From Rhodospirillales bacterium URHD0017 (GTDB taxonomy: Bacteria > Pseudomonadota > Alphaproteobacteria > Reyranellales > Reyranellaceae): 64,000 nucleotides of DNA. Under the pieces are notes generated by a model. It worked only from the letters and a program-made list of their open reading frames with translations, was not told the DNA's origin and ran no database searches. The position numbers were made by a program, and so were the translations under genes. The DNA lies in assembly GCA_900110395.1 (NCBI GenBank), contig FODP01000001.1, positions 310,001 through 374,000 on the forward strand. Reading direction: 5' to 3'. Below, in pieces: positions 1 through 10,203 of the stretch; positions within the stretch are counted from its first letter, which is position 1, and the number at the start of each line of letters is the position of its first letter.

Positions 1-1
1 C

Positions 2-1440
<1,439 letters not shown>

Positions 1441-1444
<4 letters not shown>

Positions 1445-1620
1445 GGATCTTCCGACCGGTTTGGGTCGCGTTGCGGACCGCGGTGATCGCCACCGCGGTC
1501 TTCTGGGTCATGGTATTCATCATCGAGAACAGCGGCTGGGAGGCCCCGATGGGTCTCGTCCAGCCGCTGGTATTCTTCGTGATCTTCTTCTTCGGCGCGC
1601 TCCTGGTGCGCAGGCAGTGA
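1441..1620 (+). CDS. Small hydrophobic membrane protein coupled to clpA, 59 aa
   Basis: GTG start at 1441 overlaps the clpA stop in the four-base GTGA arrangement, which suggests translational coupling. The translation begins MRIFRPVWVALRTAVIATAV and ends FFFGALLVRRQ. Two hydrophobic stretches (about residues 9-28 and 36-54) are separated by a short loop ENSGWEAPMG, and the C-terminus is basic. This looks like a two-helix inner-membrane hairpin protein with an Arg-rich cytosolic tail. The fold resembles small LapA-like/DUF1049 proteins, but I cannot assign a family firmly. Function unknown; the link to ClpA is by position only. Confidence 0.7.
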
Positions 1621-1722
1621 GTCATCAGGTCGTAAGCGCCGCTTGCCGCCCGGTCAGGGCACCGTAACCCGCCAGCGACGAGAATTCCTTCACAGGCTTT
1701 GGCCTGATGAAGGAGGATTTCC

Positions 1723-2289
1723 ATGAAGATCGCTAACACCGTCGTGGCCGCCTTTGCCGGCCTCGTGCTCGCGCCGGCCATGGCCTCGGCGGCAATCATC
1801 GGCGGCACCAACTATGCCGCGCAGTACGACTACAGCGAGTTCTTCGCCGCCGCCGATCATCACGACTTCAAGGTCATCCTGGAGGGCAATCCCTTCCCGG
1901 GCAGCGATATGGGCTCTGTAGCGCGCGACCTGCTGCCGGCCATGCAGTCGGCCAAGCCCCGGCCCGCGCTCACCTTCGCCTACGACGTCGCGGCGGCGAA
2001 AGACCAGCCCGACTATCGGCTGGTGCTGGTGTTCGATCCCGCCAACGATCTCAGCTCCAAGGAGGTCTGCAACGGCGTGAGCCGCTTCAAGCCCGGCGGG
2101 ACGGGCGTGTTCAACGCCTATGCCGTCTACTGCCGCAACAACGTGCCAATGTCGGAGACGACGGCGTGGACGCCAGCCAGCAGCTCGTCCGATCCGCGGG
2201 TCGCCACGCTGTTCCGCGAGCTGTTCATGGTCGTGTGGCCCGACTCGCATGCGCTGAAGCCTCAGGTCGGCGACGGCGGTCGGCGGTAA
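1723..2289 (+). CDS. Predicted secreted protein of unknown function, 188 aa
   Basis: The N-terminus has a Sec-type signal: basic start MKIANT, hydrophobic core VVAAFAGLVLAPAM, likely cleavage after ASA (about residue 23). The mature part contains two cysteines, CNGVSRFKP and VYCRNN, which could pair in the periplasm. No catalytic motif or known domain is recognised. A strong Shine-Dalgarno (AAGGAGGA, about 8 bases upstream) supports the ATG at 1723. A small hairpin (CAGGC/GCCTG) lies just before this site. Probably monocistronic, with the convergent acyltransferase gene 40 bases downstream. Confidence 0.75.
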   Translation: MKIANTVVAAFAGLVLAPAMASAAIIGGTNYAAQYDYSEFFAAADHHDFKVILEGNPFPGSDMGSVARDLLPAMQSAKPRPALTFAYDVAAAKDQPDYRLVLVFDPANDLSSKEVCNGVSRFKPGGTGVFNAYAVYCRNNVPMSETTAWTPASSSSDPRVATLFRELFMVVWPDSHALKPQVGDGGRR

Positions 2290-2329
2290 GCTGGTCGCAA
2301 CGAAGAGTGCGGCGCGCTCCGGCGCGCCG

Positions 2330-3505
2330 CTACTCGTTCTCCTTTCGGAACGGCGAGTATTCCATCAAGCCCTCGATCTCCTGCTCGACCGCCGGGCGCT
2401 CCTGCTTGAGGAAGTTGTCGACGGCGCGGCGGAAGCCTGAGTCGACGATCCAATGAGCCGAGAAGGTCGGCACCGGGAGATAGCCGCGTTGAATCTTATG
2501 GTCGCCCTGGGCGCCGGCCTCGACGCGCTGCAGGCCGTGGGCGATGGCGTAGTCGATCGCCTGGTAGTAGCAGGCCTCGAAGTGCAGGAAGGCGTGGCTC
2601 TCCAGGCAACCCCAGTAGCGGCCGTAGAGTGTGTCGTCGCCCTTGAGATTGAGCGCGCCGCCGACCGGACGGCCGTCGGCCTCGGCCATCACCAGCACGA
2701 CCTTGTCGGCCATGGTCGAGCCCAGGATGTCGAAGAAGGAGCGCGTCAGGTAGGGCGAGCCCCATTTGCGGCCGCCGGTGTCCATGTAGAAGGCGAAGAA
2801 GGCGTCCCAGTGCTCGGGCTTGATCTCCTCGCCGCAAAGCGCCCGCACGCTCAGCCCCTCCCGGCGCACTGACTCGCGCTCCTTGCGGATCGCCTTGCGC
2901 TTGCGCGACGCCAGCGCCGCCAGGAAATCGTCGAAGCAGCCGTACCCGTTGTTGTGCCAGTGATACTGCCGGCCGAGCCGCAGGAGCCAGCCATGCTCGC
3001 CGAAGCGCTTCCAGTCGGCCTCGGTGCAGTAGGTGGCGTGGACCGAGCTGATGTGATTGTCGCCGGCGATCTTGGCCAGCATGTCGATCATGGCGTCGCA
3101 CACGCCTGCGGCGTAGGGGCTCGGCCGTACGAACAGGCGCGGTCCCGGCACCGGCGTGAACGGCACGGCGACCTGTAGCTTGGGATAGTAGCGGCCGCCG
3201 GCCCGCTCGAGAGCCTGCGCCCAGCCATGGTCGAAGACGTATTCGCCCTGGCTGTGACCTTTCAGGTAGAGCGGGGCGGCGCCGAGCAGCGTTCCGTCCT
3301 CGGCCTCGGCCAGCAGGTACTGCGGCTGCCAGCCGGTGCGCCGTCCGACCGACTTGGAATCCTCCAGCGCCTTCAGGAAGCCGTAGCTGAGGAAGGGGTT
3401 GCCGGCCGAGCCCGGCGCCAGCGCGCAAGCATCCCACTGGTCGGCATCGACCGCGGAAAGCGACTCGACAACACGCAGGCCGATGGTCGGAGAGGCATCC
3501 GGCAT
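2330..3505 (-). CDS. FemAB/GNAT-like peptidoglycan-type acyltransferase family protein
   Basis: A protein of about 391 residues with the GNAT-like fold of the 'peptidogalycan biosynthesis/recognition' family (Pfam PF04339 type). Family traits visible: PFLSYGFLKALEDS near the N-terminus, PFTPVPGPRLF in the middle, a basic RKRKAIRKERESV stretch, FYMDTGGRKWGSPYLT, and a C-terminal GAQGDHKIQRGYLPV block. The family probably transfers acyl groups, but its substrate is not established. The frame is open to 3601, but the start at 3505 (MPDASPTIGLRVV) leaves the usual N-terminus and clears the upstream AT-rich promoter of the divergent gene. No signal peptide, so cytoplasmic. Confidence 0.85.
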   Translation of the reverse strand: MPDASPTIGLRVVESLSAVDADQWDACALAPGSAGNPFLSYGFLKALEDSKSVGRRTGWQPQYLLAEAEDGTLLGAAPLYLKGHSQGEYVFDHGWAQALERAGGRYYPKLQVAVPFTPVPGPRLFVRPSPYAAGVCDAMIDMLAKIAGDNHISSVHATYCTEADWKRFGEHGWLLRLGRQYHWHNNGYGCFDDFLAALASRKRKAIRKERESVRREGLSVRALCGEEIKPEHWDAFFAFYMDTGGRKWGSPYLTRSFFDILGSTMADKVVLVMAEADGRPVGGALNLKGDDTLYGRYWGCLESHAFLHFEACYYQAIDYAIAHGLQRVEAGAQGDHKIQRGYLPVPTFSAHWIVDSGFRRAVDNFLKQERPAVEQEIEGLMEYSPFRKENE

Positions 3506-3587
3506 GGAACGAGCATAGCTCGAAACGTGCCATGAATTGCGCCGGGATTTTGACACGCTGTTATGTATTATTGGAAGCTCAAGTCCG

Positions 3588-3610
3588 ACGCGTAACTCCA
3601 TAACAAAAAC
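3588..3610 (+). promoter_or_regulatory. Leader motif shared with 35048-35070
   Basis: The segment ACGCGTAACTCCATAACAAA in the upstream region of the 3634 gene is almost repeated at 35048-35070 before the MFS gene, differing mainly by a one-base shift within CTC. It lies in an unusually AT-rich strip for this genome (TTATGTATTATTGG just upstream), so it may be part of a promoter or 5' leader. The role is inferred only from repetition and position. Confidence 0.4.
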
Positions 3611-3633
3611 TGAGCAGGGAGCGGGGAGATGCG

Positions 3634-3960
3634 TTGTTGAAGGAGCCAGCCGACCTGGTCGGCCGGGAAGTCACCGCCGTTGCCTTCTCGCGCGACGGCG
3701 TGGAATTCCATTTTTCCGGTCCGATCCTGCGCAGCCGTACCGCTCCACAGGTGGTCATCGGCGAGGCAACCTATTGCTTTCCCAAGCCCGGTTCGCGCGA
3801 CGCCCTATGCTGGGTCATCGGCGCGACTGTCCAGTCGCTGAGCCTGGACGAGTCCCGCCATCTCGAGTTCACGACCAGTAACGGCTGTCGGGTCCGCCTG
3901 CCCATCGGCGCAGGCGGCGTGCTGCATTTCCGGGCAGACCAGCTGTTGCAGGTCGGCTGA
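3634..3960 (+). CDS. Small conserved-looking protein of unknown function, 108 aa
   Basis: The likely start is TTG at 3634, preceded by a GGGGAG Shine-Dalgarno-like sequence at about 3623; an ATG at 3629 is out of frame and meets a stop after three codons. The product MLKEPADLVGREVTAVAFSR is predicted to be rich in beta strand, with alternating hydrophobic residues (VEFHFSGPIL, RVRLPIGAG, VLHFRADQLLQV) and no signal or membrane segment. No family is recognised. The composition suggests a compact beta-barrel or ligand-sensing fold, which is speculation. Convergent with the RND gene, with 6 bases between stops. Confidence 0.6.
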   Translation: MLKEPADLVGREVTAVAFSRDGVEFHFSGPILRSRTAPQVVIGEATYCFPKPGSRDALCWVIGATVQSLSLDESRHLEFTTSNGCRVRLPIGAGGVLHFRADQLLQVG

Positions 3961-3966
3961 GGAGCG

Positions 3967-6900
3967 CTATTCGGCCGGCTTGTGCCGGCGCGCGAGCTCG
4001 TCGGCCGAGCGGCTGAAGCGCTTCTTTGTCCACAGGCCGACGCGGTCGATATAGACCAGCACCACCGGCACCACGACCAGGGTGAGCAGGGTCGAGCTGA
4101 TCAAGCCGCCGATCACCGCATGCGCCATGGGCGCGCGCTGGCTCGCCCCTTCGCCCAAGCCCAAGGCCAGCGGCATCATGCCGAACACCATGGCGAGTGT
4201 GGTCATCAGGATGGGCCGCAACCGGATCGAGCCCGCCTCGATCAGTGCCTCGTGGACCGGCGTGCCGCGAGCCTGCGCCTGATTGAAGAAGTCGACCAGC
4301 AGGATGGCGTTCTTCACCACCAAGCCCATCAGCATGATGAAGCCGATGGCCGAGAAGACGTTGAGGGTGGAGCCGGCGATCAGCAGGCCCAGGAACACAC
4401 CGATCAGCGACATCGGCAGGGACATCATGATGGCGATGGGCTGCAGGAAGGACCCGAACTGCGAGGCCAGCACCAGGTAGATCAGGATCACCGCCAGCAG
4501 CAGCGCTTGGGCGGCATTGGCGCCACTCTCGGCGATGTCCTTGGTCGAGCCGCCGAACACGAAGCGATAGCCCGGCGGCAGCCTGGTCTCGGACAGAAGC
4601 TTCTGCAGGTCGCTCGAGACCTCGCCCGTAGAGCGGCCCGACACGTTGCCGGTGACCTGGACCTCGCGGTTGAGGTCGCGTCGGTTGATCTGCGAGGCGC
4701 CGACGTCATTGATGACGTCGGCGATCTGGGCGATGTGCACCATGCGCGGCAGGCCGTTGGGTTCGGTACCGGCGGTGAACCAGATGCGCTGCACGTCGGC
4801 CACGCCGCTACGGTCGTCGACCGGCAGGCGCACCATGACGGTGTAGTTCTCACCGTCGGGCGCGCGCCACAGGCTGGTCTCGTCGCCGGCGAACAGGGGC
4901 CTGAGCGACTGCGCCACTGACGCCGAGCCCAGCCCGAGGTCGGAGGCGGCGTCGCGGCGCAGCCGTATCGACAGGACCGGCTTGGCAGCCTTGAGGTTGC
5001 GGTCGAGGTCGACGAGGCCGGGGATCGCCCGGGCGCGGGCCATCACGTCCTGCGAGATCTTGTCGAGCTCGTTGATGTCGGGGCCCTGCAGCGAGAGCTG
5101 GATCTGCCTCTGCACGCCGCCGCCTGGGCCGCCCGGTACGTTGATCGAGGTCAGGATGCCCGGAATGCCGGCCAGCCGGTCGCGCAATGGCTGGGCGAGC
5201 TCGTTGGGCGAGCGCTTGCGCTGCTGCAGCGGCTTCAGGCGCAGGTACAGGCTCGCCTGGTTCTTGCCCAGGGCATAGCCGGTGTTGATCGTGCCGTAGG
5301 TGTAGTCGACTTCGGGGAACTCGTGCACCGCCGCGTCGACCTGGCGCAGCTTGGCCTCGGTGTATTCCAGCGACGAGCCGACCGGCGTCTCGATCGACAC
5401 GACCTGCTCGCCCAAGTCGGCCACGGGCACGAACTCGAAGCCAATGTACTTGGTCAGGCCGAAGCTGCCGAGGAATGACACCAGGGCGATCAGGAGTGTG
5501 AGCTTGGGCCAACGCAGCGCCCAGCCCAGGATGGCGCGATAGGCGCGGTTGGCGTGCTCCTGCGCGCCGTTGACGATGCGGGCGAAGCGGCCGGTGCCGT
5601 GGGCCTGCGGGTCGTACCAGACCGACGACAGCATCGGGTCGAGCGTGAAGGACACGAACAGCGAGATCAGCACGGCGGCCGAAACCATGAGGCCGAACTG
5701 GAAGAAGAAGCGGCCGATGATGCCGCCCATGAAGGCGACCGGCAGGAACACCGCGACGATGCAGAAGGTGGTGGCGAGCACCGCCAATCCGATCTCGTTG
5801 GTGCCGTCGATGGCGGCCTGGCGGTGCGACTTGCCGAAGCCGATGTGGCGCATGATGTTCTCGCGCACTACGATCGCGTCGTCGATCAGGATGCCGATGG
5901 CAAGCGATAGCGCCATCAGGGTGAGCACGTTCAGCGTGAAGCCGAAGGCCGCCATCACCATGAAGGCACCGAACACTGAGATCGGCAGCGCCAAGCCGGT
6001 GATCACCGTGCTGCGCCAGGAATGCAGGAACAAGAAGACGATGGCAATGGTGAGTAGGCCACCCTCGATCATGGTGCGCTGCACGTTGTCGACCGAGTTC
6101 TGGATGCCGCGCGAACTGTCGCGCACGATCTCGAGCTTGACGTCGGGCGGCAGGGTCTTCTGCAGGTCGGCGACGGCCCGACGCACGCCCTGCGCCACCG
6201 CTATGGTGTTGGCGCCCTGCGTCTTGACGACGTCGAGGGCGACCGCGCGCTCGCCGTTGAGGGCGGCGATGTTCTCGAGCTCCTGCTGGCCGTCGACCAC
6301 GGTGGCGACTTGGCGCAGATAGACCGGGGCGAGGCCGCGGCGGGCCACGATCAGGTCGGCGAAGCTGCCCGGCTCGGCAACGCGGCCGGTGACCTCGATC
6401 ACCCGGTCGTCGTTGCCACGCTGGACGTTGCCGGCCGGGAAGTTCTGGTTCTCGTCGCGGATCGCCCGCATGATGTCGTTGACGCCGACGCGCAGCGAAT
6501 GCATGCGGCCGGGATCGAGCTCGATGTTGATCTGCCGCTTGAGGCCGCCCACGATCGTGACGCGGCCGACGTCGCGCACGGTCTGCAGTCGCTTGACGAT
6601 CACCTGGTCGGCCAGGGTCGTGAGATCGCGCACCGAGCGGATGTCCGAGCGCACCGCGATCGAGACGATCGGCTGGTCGTCGGGGTTGAAGCGCTGGATC
6701 AACGGCTCCTTGACCTCGGGCTTGAACTGGGCCCGGACCTGCTGGACCTTCTCGCGCACGTCCTGGATGGCGCTGGCGGACGGAACGGCAAGCTCGAACT
6801 CGGCGATGACGATCGACTGGCCTTCCAGCGAGCGCGAGGTCAGCGTCTTGATGCCGGCGATGGCGTTGACTGATTCCTCGATCTTGCGGCTGATCTCGGT

Positions 6901-7080
6901 CTCGACCGTCTCGGGCGAGGCGCCGGGATAATTGGTGGTGACGACGACCACCGGGAAGTCGACGTTGGGGAACTGGTCGATGCCGAGCTGGCGATAGGAG
7001 AACAGGCCGCCGACCAGCAGCGCCACCATCATCATGGTGGCGAAGACCGGATTGTCGACGGCGATCTGGGTGAGCTTCAT
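3967..7080 (-). CDS. RND (HAE1-type) multidrug efflux permease
   Basis: A 1037-residue inner-membrane pump subunit of the AcrB/MexB superfamily that exports drugs or amphiphiles using proton flux. The N-terminus MKLTQIAVDNPVFATMMMVAL is the first transmembrane helix; two duplicated halves with large periplasmic loops follow, 12 helices in total. The TM4 proton-relay aspartates are present in GILIDDAIVVRENIMRHIG (about residue 400), and a family hallmark FLFLHSWRSTVI precedes it. The second half has LMGLVVKNAILLVDF. It is the last gene of the TetR-adaptor-RND operon; the 128-base gap to the adaptor contains an interspersed inverted repeat. No outer-membrane channel gene is adjacent, so a shared TolC-like protein is likely used. 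Confidence 0.95.
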   Translation of the reverse strand: MKLTQIAVDNPVFATMMMVALLVGGLFSYRQLGIDQFPNVDFPVVVVTTNYPGASPETVETEISRKIEESVNAIAGIKTLTSRSLEGQSIVIAEFELAVPSASAIQDVREKVQQVRAQFKPEVKEPLIQRFNPDDQPIVSIAVRSDIRSVRDLTTLADQVIVKRLQTVRDVGRVTIVGGLKRQINIELDPGRMHSLRVGVNDIMRAIRDENQNFPAGNVQRGNDDRVIEVTGRVAEPGSFADLIVARRGLAPVYLRQVATVVDGQQELENIAALNGERAVALDVVKTQGANTIAVAQGVRRAVADLQKTLPPDVKLEIVRDSSRGIQNSVDNVQRTMIEGGLLTIAIVFLFLHSWRSTVITGLALPISVFGAFMVMAAFGFTLNVLTLMALSLAIGILIDDAIVVRENIMRHIGFGKSHRQAAIDGTNEIGLAVLATTFCIVAVFLPVAFMGGIIGRFFFQFGLMVSAAVLISLFVSFTLDPMLSSVWYDPQAHGTGRFARIVNGAQEHANRAYRAILGWALRWPKLTLLIALVSFLGSFGLTKYIGFEFVPVADLGEQVVSIETPVGSSLEYTEAKLRQVDAAVHEFPEVDYTYGTINTGYALGKNQASLYLRLKPLQQRKRSPNELAQPLRDRLAGIPGILTSINVPGGPGGGVQRQIQLSLQGPDINELDKISQDVMARARAIPGLVDLDRNLKAAKPVLSIRLRRDAASDLGLGSASVAQSLRPLFAGDETSLWRAPDGENYTVMVRLPVDDRSGVADVQRIWFTAGTEPNGLPRMVHIAQIADVINDVGASQINRRDLNREVQVTGNVSGRSTGEVSSDLQKLLSETRLPPGYRFVFGGSTKDIAESGANAAQALLLAVILIYLVLASQFGSFLQPIAIMMSLPMSLIGVFLGLLIAGSTLNVFSAIGFIMLMGLVVKNAILLVDFFNQAQARGTPVHEALIEAGSIRLRPILMTTLAMVFGMMPLALGLGEGASQRAPMAHAVIGGLISSTLLTLVVVPVVLVYIDRVGLWTKKRFSRSADELARRHKPAE

Positions 7081-7105
7081 GGGCGCCAGTGCCCTTCGCC
7101 ACGGC

Positions 7106-7174
7106 TGTCACCCCGAGCGCAGCAAGGGGCCTTTGAGGCCACAGGAAAGGTCCCTCGCTGCGCTCGGGATGACA
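7106..7174. repeat. Interspersed inverted repeat, family A, copy 1
   Basis: About 69 bases with near-complementary ends: TGTCACCCCGAGCGCAGC at the left and GCTGCGCTCGGGATGACA at the right, with an inner AAGGGGCCTTT / AAAGGTCCCT pair. A related but larger copy is at 21774-21888. Both copies fall between co-directional genes inside operons. The sequence resembles short REP/MITE-like palindromes common in alphaproteobacteria. The RNA would fold into a long hairpin that could modulate adaptor versus pump expression. Confidence 0.75.
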
Positions 7175-7208
7175 GGGGGCGCGTATCCGACATTCGTGAT
7201 TCCCCGAA

Positions 7209-8339
7209 CTACCGGGCCTCCAGAACCTTGACCGCCTGGCCGGCTTTCAGGCCGGGCAGGGGAGCCGAGACGATGGTCATGCCCGATTCCAGGCCCTTCA
7301 CCTCGACCAGTTCGCCGCGCGACCAGGTACGCACCGCGCCGACCGGCTTTTTGACCAGTACGCCGTTCTCGACGGCCAGCACATAGTCGCCCTGGTCGTC
7401 CTTGCGAATAGCGGAGGTGGGCACGGCGAGCGCATGGCCTTTTTCGGCGACGACGACGGAGCCCATGGCGAACAGGCCGCCGCGCAGGGCGTCGTGGCGG
7501 TCGGTGATCTCGACGTAGACCGGGATCGAGCGAGAGCCCGGCTGCGCCGTCGGGCTGATGCGGGTGATGCGCCCCTGGAACTCACGGTCGCCGAAGCCTT
7601 CCAGGGTCACCGTCACCGGCTGGTCGACTTTCAGCCGCACGACATCGGCCGCCGGCATCTGCGCCGCGACCTCGACGTGGCTGGTGTCGAGCAGGGCCAG
7701 GATCTTGCCGTCGATGGGGAGCGACTCGCCCTGGTTGGCGATGCGCTCGCCGACCACGCCGTCGAACGGCGCCTTCACCTCGGCGTCGCTGAGGTTTCTT
7801 TGGGCGATCTCGAGCTGGGCCTCGGAGACCGACACCATCGAAGCCTTGTTCTCGGCGGACGAGCGGGCGGCATCGAGCGCCGACTGCGAGACAATGCTGC
7901 GCTTGGCGAGCGTCTCCTTGTCGCCGAGGTCGCGAGCGGTCCAGCGGGCGTCGGCGCGGGCGGCGTCGAGTGCGGATTGCCGCTCGTTGACCCTGGATTG
8001 CAGCTCGTTGGTCTCGAAGCGGGCCAGCAGCTGGCCCTTGGTGACGCGGTCGCCCTCGCGCACCAGCACTTCGGCCAGGCGTCCGGGGACGCGCGCTTTC
8101 ACGATCGTCTGGTCGACCGGCTGGGTGGTGCCTGTGAAGCGCACGACGTCGACCAGGCCACGCGGCTTGATGGTGTGCAGCTCGGCCGCGATCAGCTCGA
8201 TCGGCCGCTCGCCGGGCTTGGTCGACGTGACGACGGCGGCAGCGTTGCCGGAACCCTTGCTCTTCCAGGCGAAGGCGCCGCCGGCCAGCACGACGGCGGC
8301 GGCGATGCAAACGAGCAGCAACTTGCGCTTGGCGGTCAT
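7209..8339 (-). CDS. RND efflux periplasmic adaptor (membrane fusion protein)
   Basis: A 376-residue adaptor that links the inner-membrane RND pump to an outer-membrane channel. The N-terminal anchor MTAKRKLLLVCIAAAVVLAGG is a single hydrophobic segment without a lipobox Cys. Next come the lipoyl/barrel half VKARVPGRLAEVLVREGDRVTKGQLLARF (about residues 70-105), a coiled-coil hairpin with the NERQSALDAARADARW and AQLEIAQRNLSDAEV stretches, the second lipoyl half VKAPFDGVVGERIANQGE, and a beta-barrel domain. The start at 8339 overlaps the TetR stop as ATGA, so the frame's upstream extension is not used. The RND gene lies 128 bases downstream. Confidence 0.93.
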   Translation of the reverse strand: MTAKRKLLLVCIAAAVVLAGGAFAWKSKGSGNAAAVVTSTKPGERPIELIAAELHTIKPRGLVDVVRFTGTTQPVDQTIVKARVPGRLAEVLVREGDRVTKGQLLARFETNELQSRVNERQSALDAARADARWTARDLGDKETLAKRSIVSQSALDAARSSAENKASMVSVSEAQLEIAQRNLSDAEVKAPFDGVVGERIANQGESLPIDGKILALLDTSHVEVAAQMPAADVVRLKVDQPVTVTLEGFGDREFQGRITRISPTAQPGSRSIPVYVEITDRHDALRGGLFAMGSVVVAEKGHALAVPTSAIRKDDQGDYVLAVENGVLVKKPVGAVRTWSRGELVEVKGLESGMTIVSAPLPGLKAGQAVKVLEAR

Positions 8340-8995
8340 GGCCGCAGTCCTTTCAGGACGAACTCGATGTAGGCGTCGTAGAAGCGGTCGCTGTCGACCG
8401 GCTGGGTCTGGTCGTAGGGTGCGATCGAGCGCAGCCACACGGCGTGCATGGCCAGCGGTTGGGCGAAGATGATCGCGGTCATGTCGATGTCGTGGATCGG
8501 CCCGAACTCGCCGCGCTCGACGCCTCGGCGCAGCATCTTCGCGAACAGGGCGCGGCCGCGCAGATCGAAATTGGAGCAGTAGAAGCGGGCCACGTCGGGG
8601 AAGTTGCCGGCCTCGGCCAGGATCAGCTTGATGACGCCGCCCACCGGGCTCTCGGCGAACTCGCGGAACTTGGCGACCAGGACGCGCAGCAGTTCCTCGG
8701 TCGTGCCTTCGAAGGAGTCGACCAGCTCGTTGGCGCGCACCAGCGGCTCGCCGATGCCTTCGACGATCACGGCCTTGAAGAGCTCTTCCTTGTTCTTGAA
8801 GTAGAGGTAGGGGAGGCCCTTGCTGACACCTGCCGCCTTGGCCACGTCTTCCAGCTTGGTGGCGGCGAAGCCCTTGGTGACGAACAGTTCCAGTGCCGCG
8901 CGGGCAATCTCCGAGGCGCGATCGTCCGGCCGGCGGGTCCGTGACGTCAATTCGTTGGTCTCTGACGAGATATTGACTGACTGGTCAGTATCCAT
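8336..8995 (-). CDS. TetR-family repressor of the RND efflux operon
   Basis: A 219-residue (or shorter) dimeric repressor, probably controlling its own operon with the adaptor and pump. The helix-turn-helix lies at about residues 45-65 (KLEDVAKAAGVSKGLPYLYF followed by KNKEELFKAVI), with a ligand-binding helical domain after it. Its stop overlaps the adaptor start (ATGA). The ATG at 8995 puts an inverted repeat inside codons 2-7; a TTG at 8950 (start of LTSRTRRPDDRASEIARAA) would leave this repeat in the untranslated leader, so the true start is uncertain. The inducer cannot be read from sequence. Confidence 0.9.
   Translation of the reverse strand: MDTDQSVNISSETNELTSRTRRPDDRASEIARAALELFVTKGFAATKLEDVAKAAGVSKGLPYLYFKNKEELFKAVIVEGIGEPLVRANELVDSFEGTTEELLRVLVAKFREFAESPVGGVIKLILAEAGNFPDVARFYCSNFDLRGRALFAKMLRRGVERGEFGPIHDIDMTAIIFAQPLAMHAVWLRSIAPYDQTQPVDSDRFYDAYIEFVLKGLRP
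8974..8990. promoter_or_regulatory. Probable TetR operator
   Basis: ACTGA-CTGG-TCAGT forms a perfect 5-base inverted repeat with a near-symmetric centre (TGACTGACTGGTCAGTA), similar to sites bound by efflux TetR repressors. It lies at the extreme 5' end of the TetR frame, where autoregulation would be expected. If the ATG at 8995 is right the operator is inside the gene; if TTG at 8950 is right it is in the leader. Confidence 0.55.
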
Positions 8996-9055
8996 GTTCC
9001 GCTATGTAGAGCGGAAAGGGCTCAGGGACAAGGGCGCCTTAAGCAGGGAATTTCT

Positions 9056-10000
9056 CTATTTGTCCCCGAGGTTGAACCTCAGAGCGGTCTTTGCACGCTC
9101 AACGTACTCCTCCATCCTCGAAGGCTTCCTCTCGATGGCCCATCGGAGCTTGTCGAAGCGGATCAACAGAAAGAGACGATCGAGCTCCAGCTTCAGCCTT
9201 TCGTGCTCTTCGTCCGACAGGCCATAGCCCTGTCGGAATGCAGCCATCTCTTCGACGGTCGGCGTTCCGTCTCTCAGGTGTTGTCGGAAGACATAGAGCA
9301 GGTCGAAGTGAGGGACGATGTGGGCCTCCGCGGAACCCCAGTCGAGCAGGTTGATTTTTCCGGAGGACTCAACAAGCGTGTTCCAGAGCGCGAGGTCGCC
9401 GTGGTTCACGCCGAACTGGAACGCCTTGTCGCGCAGTTCTTCAAGGAGACGGCGAGCCGCCGGCAATTGTTCGCGGTCCAAGACGCCAAGGTCGATCAGC
9501 GGGTCGCCGGCAGTGAGACTTTCAATGTTGTAGGTCAGATACCTCAGCCAGGACGCCTGTTGACCGCCTGGTCTGTCGTCGAAGAAGTCTTCGCCCCACC
9601 CCGTGACCTTGATGGAGTGCGTGAGCCTTGCGTACTCGCCCAGCTTCCGCCAGATCGCGCTCCGGTCTCCCTTGACCTGCTTGCCGTTGATGCCTTCGAC
9701 AAAGGTCTCGATCATGAAGGCGTTGCCATCGACTTGGCCTACCGCCAAGACCGACGGCCCCGGTACGCCGAGCGCCGAGGATTGCTCGATGCACCAATTT
9801 TCTTTTTGGTAGTCCTGCAGGGCCCGGTGCCGTCTGTGCTCGTGACTGAGCTTGACGACGGCGCGACCGTTGGCCGTCTCGACCAGCAAGTTCTTGTTGT
9901 TGCTGCCTTGGCCGATCGGACGGACGGATCGGACCCGCTCTCGCAGGAATGCCTCCGCTATTTCCGATGCGACGGCGCTGTCGTTCGGCGTCAGATCCAT
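9056..10000 (-). CDS. Aminoglycoside phosphotransferase (APH)-fold small-molecule kinase
   Basis: A protein of about 314 residues with the APH/choline kinase fold. It has a P-loop-like RPIGQGSNNKNLLVE, the VVKL ATP lysine, the Brenner catalytic motif VNHGDLALWNTL (Asp and Asn), and the metal-binding Asp in INLLDWGSAE. It phosphorylates an unidentified hydroxyl substrate; the family includes antibiotic, homoserine, choline and sugar kinases, and nothing here favours resistance. The frame extends to 10078, but starts at 10000 (MDLTPND) or 10018 (MCDAGPMDL) are more natural; neither has a good Shine-Dalgarno. It stands alone, with the NrdJ unit upstream on the same strand. Confidence 0.8.
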   Translation of the reverse strand: MDLTPNDSAVASEIAEAFLRERVRSVRPIGQGSNNKNLLVETANGRAVVKLSHEHRRHRALQDYQKENWCIEQSSALGVPGPSVLAVGQVDGNAFMIETFVEGINGKQVKGDRSAIWRKLGEYARLTHSIKVTGWGEDFFDDRPGGQQASWLRYLTYNIESLTAGDPLIDLGVLDREQLPAARRLLEELRDKAFQFGVNHGDLALWNTLVESSGKINLLDWGSAEAHIVPHFDLLYVFRQHLRDGTPTVEEMAAFRQGYGLSDEEHERLKLELDRLFLLIRFDKLRWAIERKPSRMEEYVERAKTALRFNLGDK

Positions 10001-10121
10001 GGGACCAGCATCGCACATAAAAGAAGTCCGGCAGACCGAAGTCGCCGGACCCGTACAGTTACGCCTTTCCGCCCCCAAAGGCGGGACGTCTTATTAGCTT
10101 AAAGACTTGTCGTTAGAAGGT

Positions 10122-10160
10122 GGCTTCCGGTGGGGCCATGAGGGCACCCACGCGGAAGCC
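10122..10160. other. Stable intergenic hairpin (outer stem GGCTTCCG/CGGAAGCC)
   Basis: GGCTTCCG at 10122-10129 pairs with CGGAAGCC at 10153-10160, and an inner GTGGG/CCCAC pair extends the stem. It lies downstream of the Lys/Ala micro-ORF and nrdJ on their strand. No U-tract follows on either strand, so a classic intrinsic terminator is not supported. It may protect a 3' end or form part of a small RNA. Confidence 0.5.
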
Positions 10161-10180
10161 GAAAGGCGTTCGGTTAGAGG

Positions 10181-10203
10181 GGCCAAAGCTCGAGGCTTTG
10201 GCC
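10181..10203. terminator. Perfect 9-bp hairpin downstream of the micro-ORF
   Basis: GGCCAAAGC and GCTTTGGCC form a perfect 9-base stem around a TCGAG loop, 15 bases past the micro-ORF stop on the minus strand. On the plus strand it is followed by a T-rich run, and on the minus strand it is not. A terminator or mRNA 3'-end stabiliser for the nrdJ/micro-ORF transcript is the simplest reading. Confidence 0.45.

Noticed and set aside
4850..7111. 753-codon frame within the RND gene
   Set aside because: Same strand but shifted frame; Arg/Pro/Ala-rich shadow of the RND permease without any family motif.
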